DNA of 64,000 nucleotides from NCBI RefSeq assembly GCF_001578105.1, contig NZ_CP014277.1, forward strand, positions 102,531-166,530, given 5' to 3'. This stretch comes from Martelella sp. AD-3 (GTDB lineage Bacteria > Pseudomonadota > Alphaproteobacteria > Rhizobiales > Rhizobiaceae). This document shows, in pieces, positions 62,742 through 64,000 of this stretch; position 1 is the first letter of the stretch, and every line of letters begins with the position of its first letter. The translations under genes were made by a program, and so were the position numbers. Under the pieces are notes generated by a model. It was given only the letters and a program-made list of their open reading frames with translations. It did not search any database and had not been told where the DNA came from.

Positions 62742-63574
62742 AGCGGCTTCTCCCGACCAGCCTCCAGGACAGGCATAAGACCGATTGTCTTGACCCGTTC
62801 ACCACTGCCGACGCTGTAAACGCCGATGCCGTCGTCGATCGACAATTCGATCAGGCGGTAACCTTCCTCGTCGCGATCTGGCTCGAGAGCGAAATCTTCG
62901 GCATAGGTCCGGAAGTTAGCGATCGCCTTGTTATCGCCGTCGAGGACAATCAGTGGGCAAGGACCGTTGCCGCAGTAGTAAAGGGAACGCGCTGTAATGA
63001 CGGTTTCGTCGCCGCTCTTCAGGTCGACGTCAAATGCGAGAAACTCAGGCGGCTCGACGCCCTCGGGAGGTGCCGATCGAGCATTCAGGACGCCATAGGC
63101 GGCGCGCTTCTCATCTTCCGTGGCGACGCGGGACTCGTAAACATCGCCCAGCACCTGGGGCGAGTAGGACGTGCTGAACCACTTCCAAACACGACCGTCG
63201 TCGCCGTGGATGGAGCGAATGCCATCCATGCCGACGTCTCCAATACCAACCGCATCGCCAAGGCCCCGCCAGACTTCAAGCCACATTGCGTCCGGCTCGC
63301 TGTAATAAAGAGCAACAACGCCGCAGTTTGGATCGCATTTGCGGTTGTCGCCGAGGCGCACCACCATCTGGTCATAGCTTTCGGTCGGCTCTTCCAGCCA
63401 GACGCGCTCGGCCTCGACCATGCGATAGAAGCGCCCATACATCTTGCGAGCGACCTGTGTCGCATCCGCGTCCACATCGTTGAAGGTGATGTATTTGGTC
63501 GCTACATCCGTGTCTTGCGCGACGGCTGCCGATGACGACAACAGAAGCGCCAAGGCTGCGTTTCGAAAACTCAT
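62738..63574 (-). CDS. Exported T4SS-operon protein of unknown function
   Basis: A 278-residue secreted protein with a short signal peptide (MSFRNAALALLLSSSAAVAQ). Two Cys pairs (RKCDPNCG and YYCGNGPCPL) could form disulfides. The body is Asp/Glu-rich and likely beta-structured. No family recognised. It overlaps the next gene by four bases and is overlapped by the upstream one, so belongs to the conjugation operon. Confidence 0.75.
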   Translation of the reverse strand: MSFRNAALALLLSSSAAVAQDTDVATKYITFNDVDADATQVARKMYGRFYRMVEAERVWLEEPTESYDQMVVRLGDNRKCDPNCGVVALYYSEPDAMWLEVWRGLGDAVGIGDVGMDGIRSIHGDDGRVWKWFSTSYSPQVLGDVYESRVATEDEKRAAYGVLNARSAPPEGVEPPEFLAFDVDLKSGDETVITARSLYYCGNGPCPLIVLDGDNKAIANFRTYAEDFALEPDRDEEGYRLIELSIDDGIGVYSVGSGERVKTIGLMPVLEAGREKPL

Positions 63575-64000
63575 GCTACTGCCTCCTTCACAATTTGATC
63601 TGCGAGATCGCGGATGACATCGCCTCTCTTGCCCTCGTCAACGGCAACACCCCGATCTTCCAACTCACCGAGCCGGCGTTCGATCGTTGCCTTTGCGGAC
63701 CCGTCGGGAAACCGGGCGGCCAGAATGGTGCGCGCGCGCTTCGAGCCGAGACGGTCATAGAGCATGGACCGCAGGGCCGTGTCCTCGGATGTCGTGGACA
63801 GCGCCCATAGCTCGATCGGGCCGAGCTCATTGATCAGATATTGGGTGTAAACACCGCCCTTAAGGGTCAGATAAGCCATGACCGGAGCGCCCTCGCCTGG
63901 GACGGGGCCATGGAGCGTTCGGAGGATCGATCGAGCAGAGGCTGAAAGATTGTAGGTTTCGGAGACCTCTGAAATCGCGCTTTCGGTCGGCACGTTGTGT
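63571..64000 (-). CDS. Unrecognised T4SS-operon gene (5' end may lie beyond window)
   Basis: At least 140 residues, soluble. It reads PTESAISEVSETYNLSASARSILRTL, has a Gly/Pro turn and strand-rich middle (VMAYLTLKGGVYTQYLINELGP), then a helical, basic C-terminal half. A GTG at 63993 could start it, but the frame is open to the window edge, so the true start may lie outside. First visible gene of the reverse operon ending in DotA/TraY. No family recognised. Confidence 0.65.
   Translation of the reverse strand, partial: HNVPTESAISEVSETYNLSASARSILRTLHGPVPGEGAPVMAYLTLKGGVYTQYLINELGPIELWALSTTSEDTALRSMLYDRLGSKRARTILAARFPDGSAKATIERRLGELEDRGVAVDEGKRGDVIRDLADQIVKEAVA

Noticed and set aside
1..64000. 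CRISPR array, rRNA genes, repABC or other replication genes
   Set aside because: No regularly spaced repeats, no rRNA-like sequence and no RepA/RepB/RepC-like proteins were seen; plasmid status therefore rests on the transfer genes alone.

Overview
This 64 kb window looks like accessory DNA, most likely a conjugative plasmid or an integrated conjugative region, from an alphaproteobacterium of the Hyphomicrobiales (Rhizobium/Agrobacterium/Ochrobactrum relatives). The evidence is high-GC coding, Ti-plasmid-like TraA/TraC/TraD transfer genes, DUF736 and DUF1403 proteins, and an arsenic/phosphate island of the kind known from agrobacteria. No chromosomal housekeeping block, rRNA gene, convincing tRNA gene, CRISPR array or replication gene (repABC) was seen.

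Layout. (1) 1-7448: divalent-metal resistance module. A reverse operon encodes a Zn/Cd/Pb-type P-type ATPase, a short CDF-like cation transporter, a PCuAC copper chaperone, SCO, CcdA, LspA and an FAD monooxygenase cut by the window edge. A divergent forward unit encodes DsbB-DsbA and a MerR regulator. Three near-identical MerR-type dyads sit at the ATPase, dsbBA and merR starts. (2) 7591-13033: Tn3-family element with divergent tnpR/tnpA, the latter translationally coupled to a DUF1403 gene and an ScpB-like gene. (3) 13733-19858: one gene for a giant (about 2,041 aa) protein with an N-terminal restriction-endonuclease-like domain, long helical repeats and a PIN-like middle. It is the best candidate here for an undescribed conflict or defence system. 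(4) 19859-21039: scrambled non-coding DNA with the 3' end of another P-type ATPase gene. (5) 21040-36454: arsenic/phosphate island: arsR-arsP-thioredoxin; arsC-phnDCEE divergent from pstSCAB-phoU-phoB2; an arsR-arsC gene fusion; and arsR-arsC-arsH-arsB. (6) 37067-40695: plasmid accessory genes including a Fic toxin/antitoxin pair and a HigB/HigA-type pair. (7) 40788-47325: DNA-processing module (WGR protein, coupling protein, TraD, TraC, an RSF1010-like oriT, TraA relaxase-helicase). (8) 47455-50410 and 57585-64000: two convergent blocks of a Dot/Icm- or IncI-type (type IVB) mating apparatus (DotD, DotC, DotB; then DotA/TraY and exported accessory proteins). (9) Between those blocks, 50681-57392 holds a copper cassette (GFA protein, CueR-type promoter, CopA ATPase, multicopper oxidase, YqaA-like protein) and an IS3 remnant.

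How it works together. Most cargo handles metals and metalloids. Zn/Cd/Pb and Cu(I) are exported, and periplasmic Cu/thiol proteins are maintained by PCuAC, SCO, CcdA and Dsb proteins. Arsenate is reduced by three different ArsC proteins and arsenite is exported by ArsB, while a private high-affinity phosphate system (Pst, PhoU, an atypical PhoB with Asn in place of the phospho-acceptor Asp) and a phosphonate/phosphite-type ABC transporter probably keep phosphorus uptake going in arsenate. The conjugation genes combine a MobQ-type relaxosome with a type IVB channel, and the toxin-antitoxin pairs would stabilise the replicon. All functions are inferred from sequence motifs read by eye; no database search was possible.
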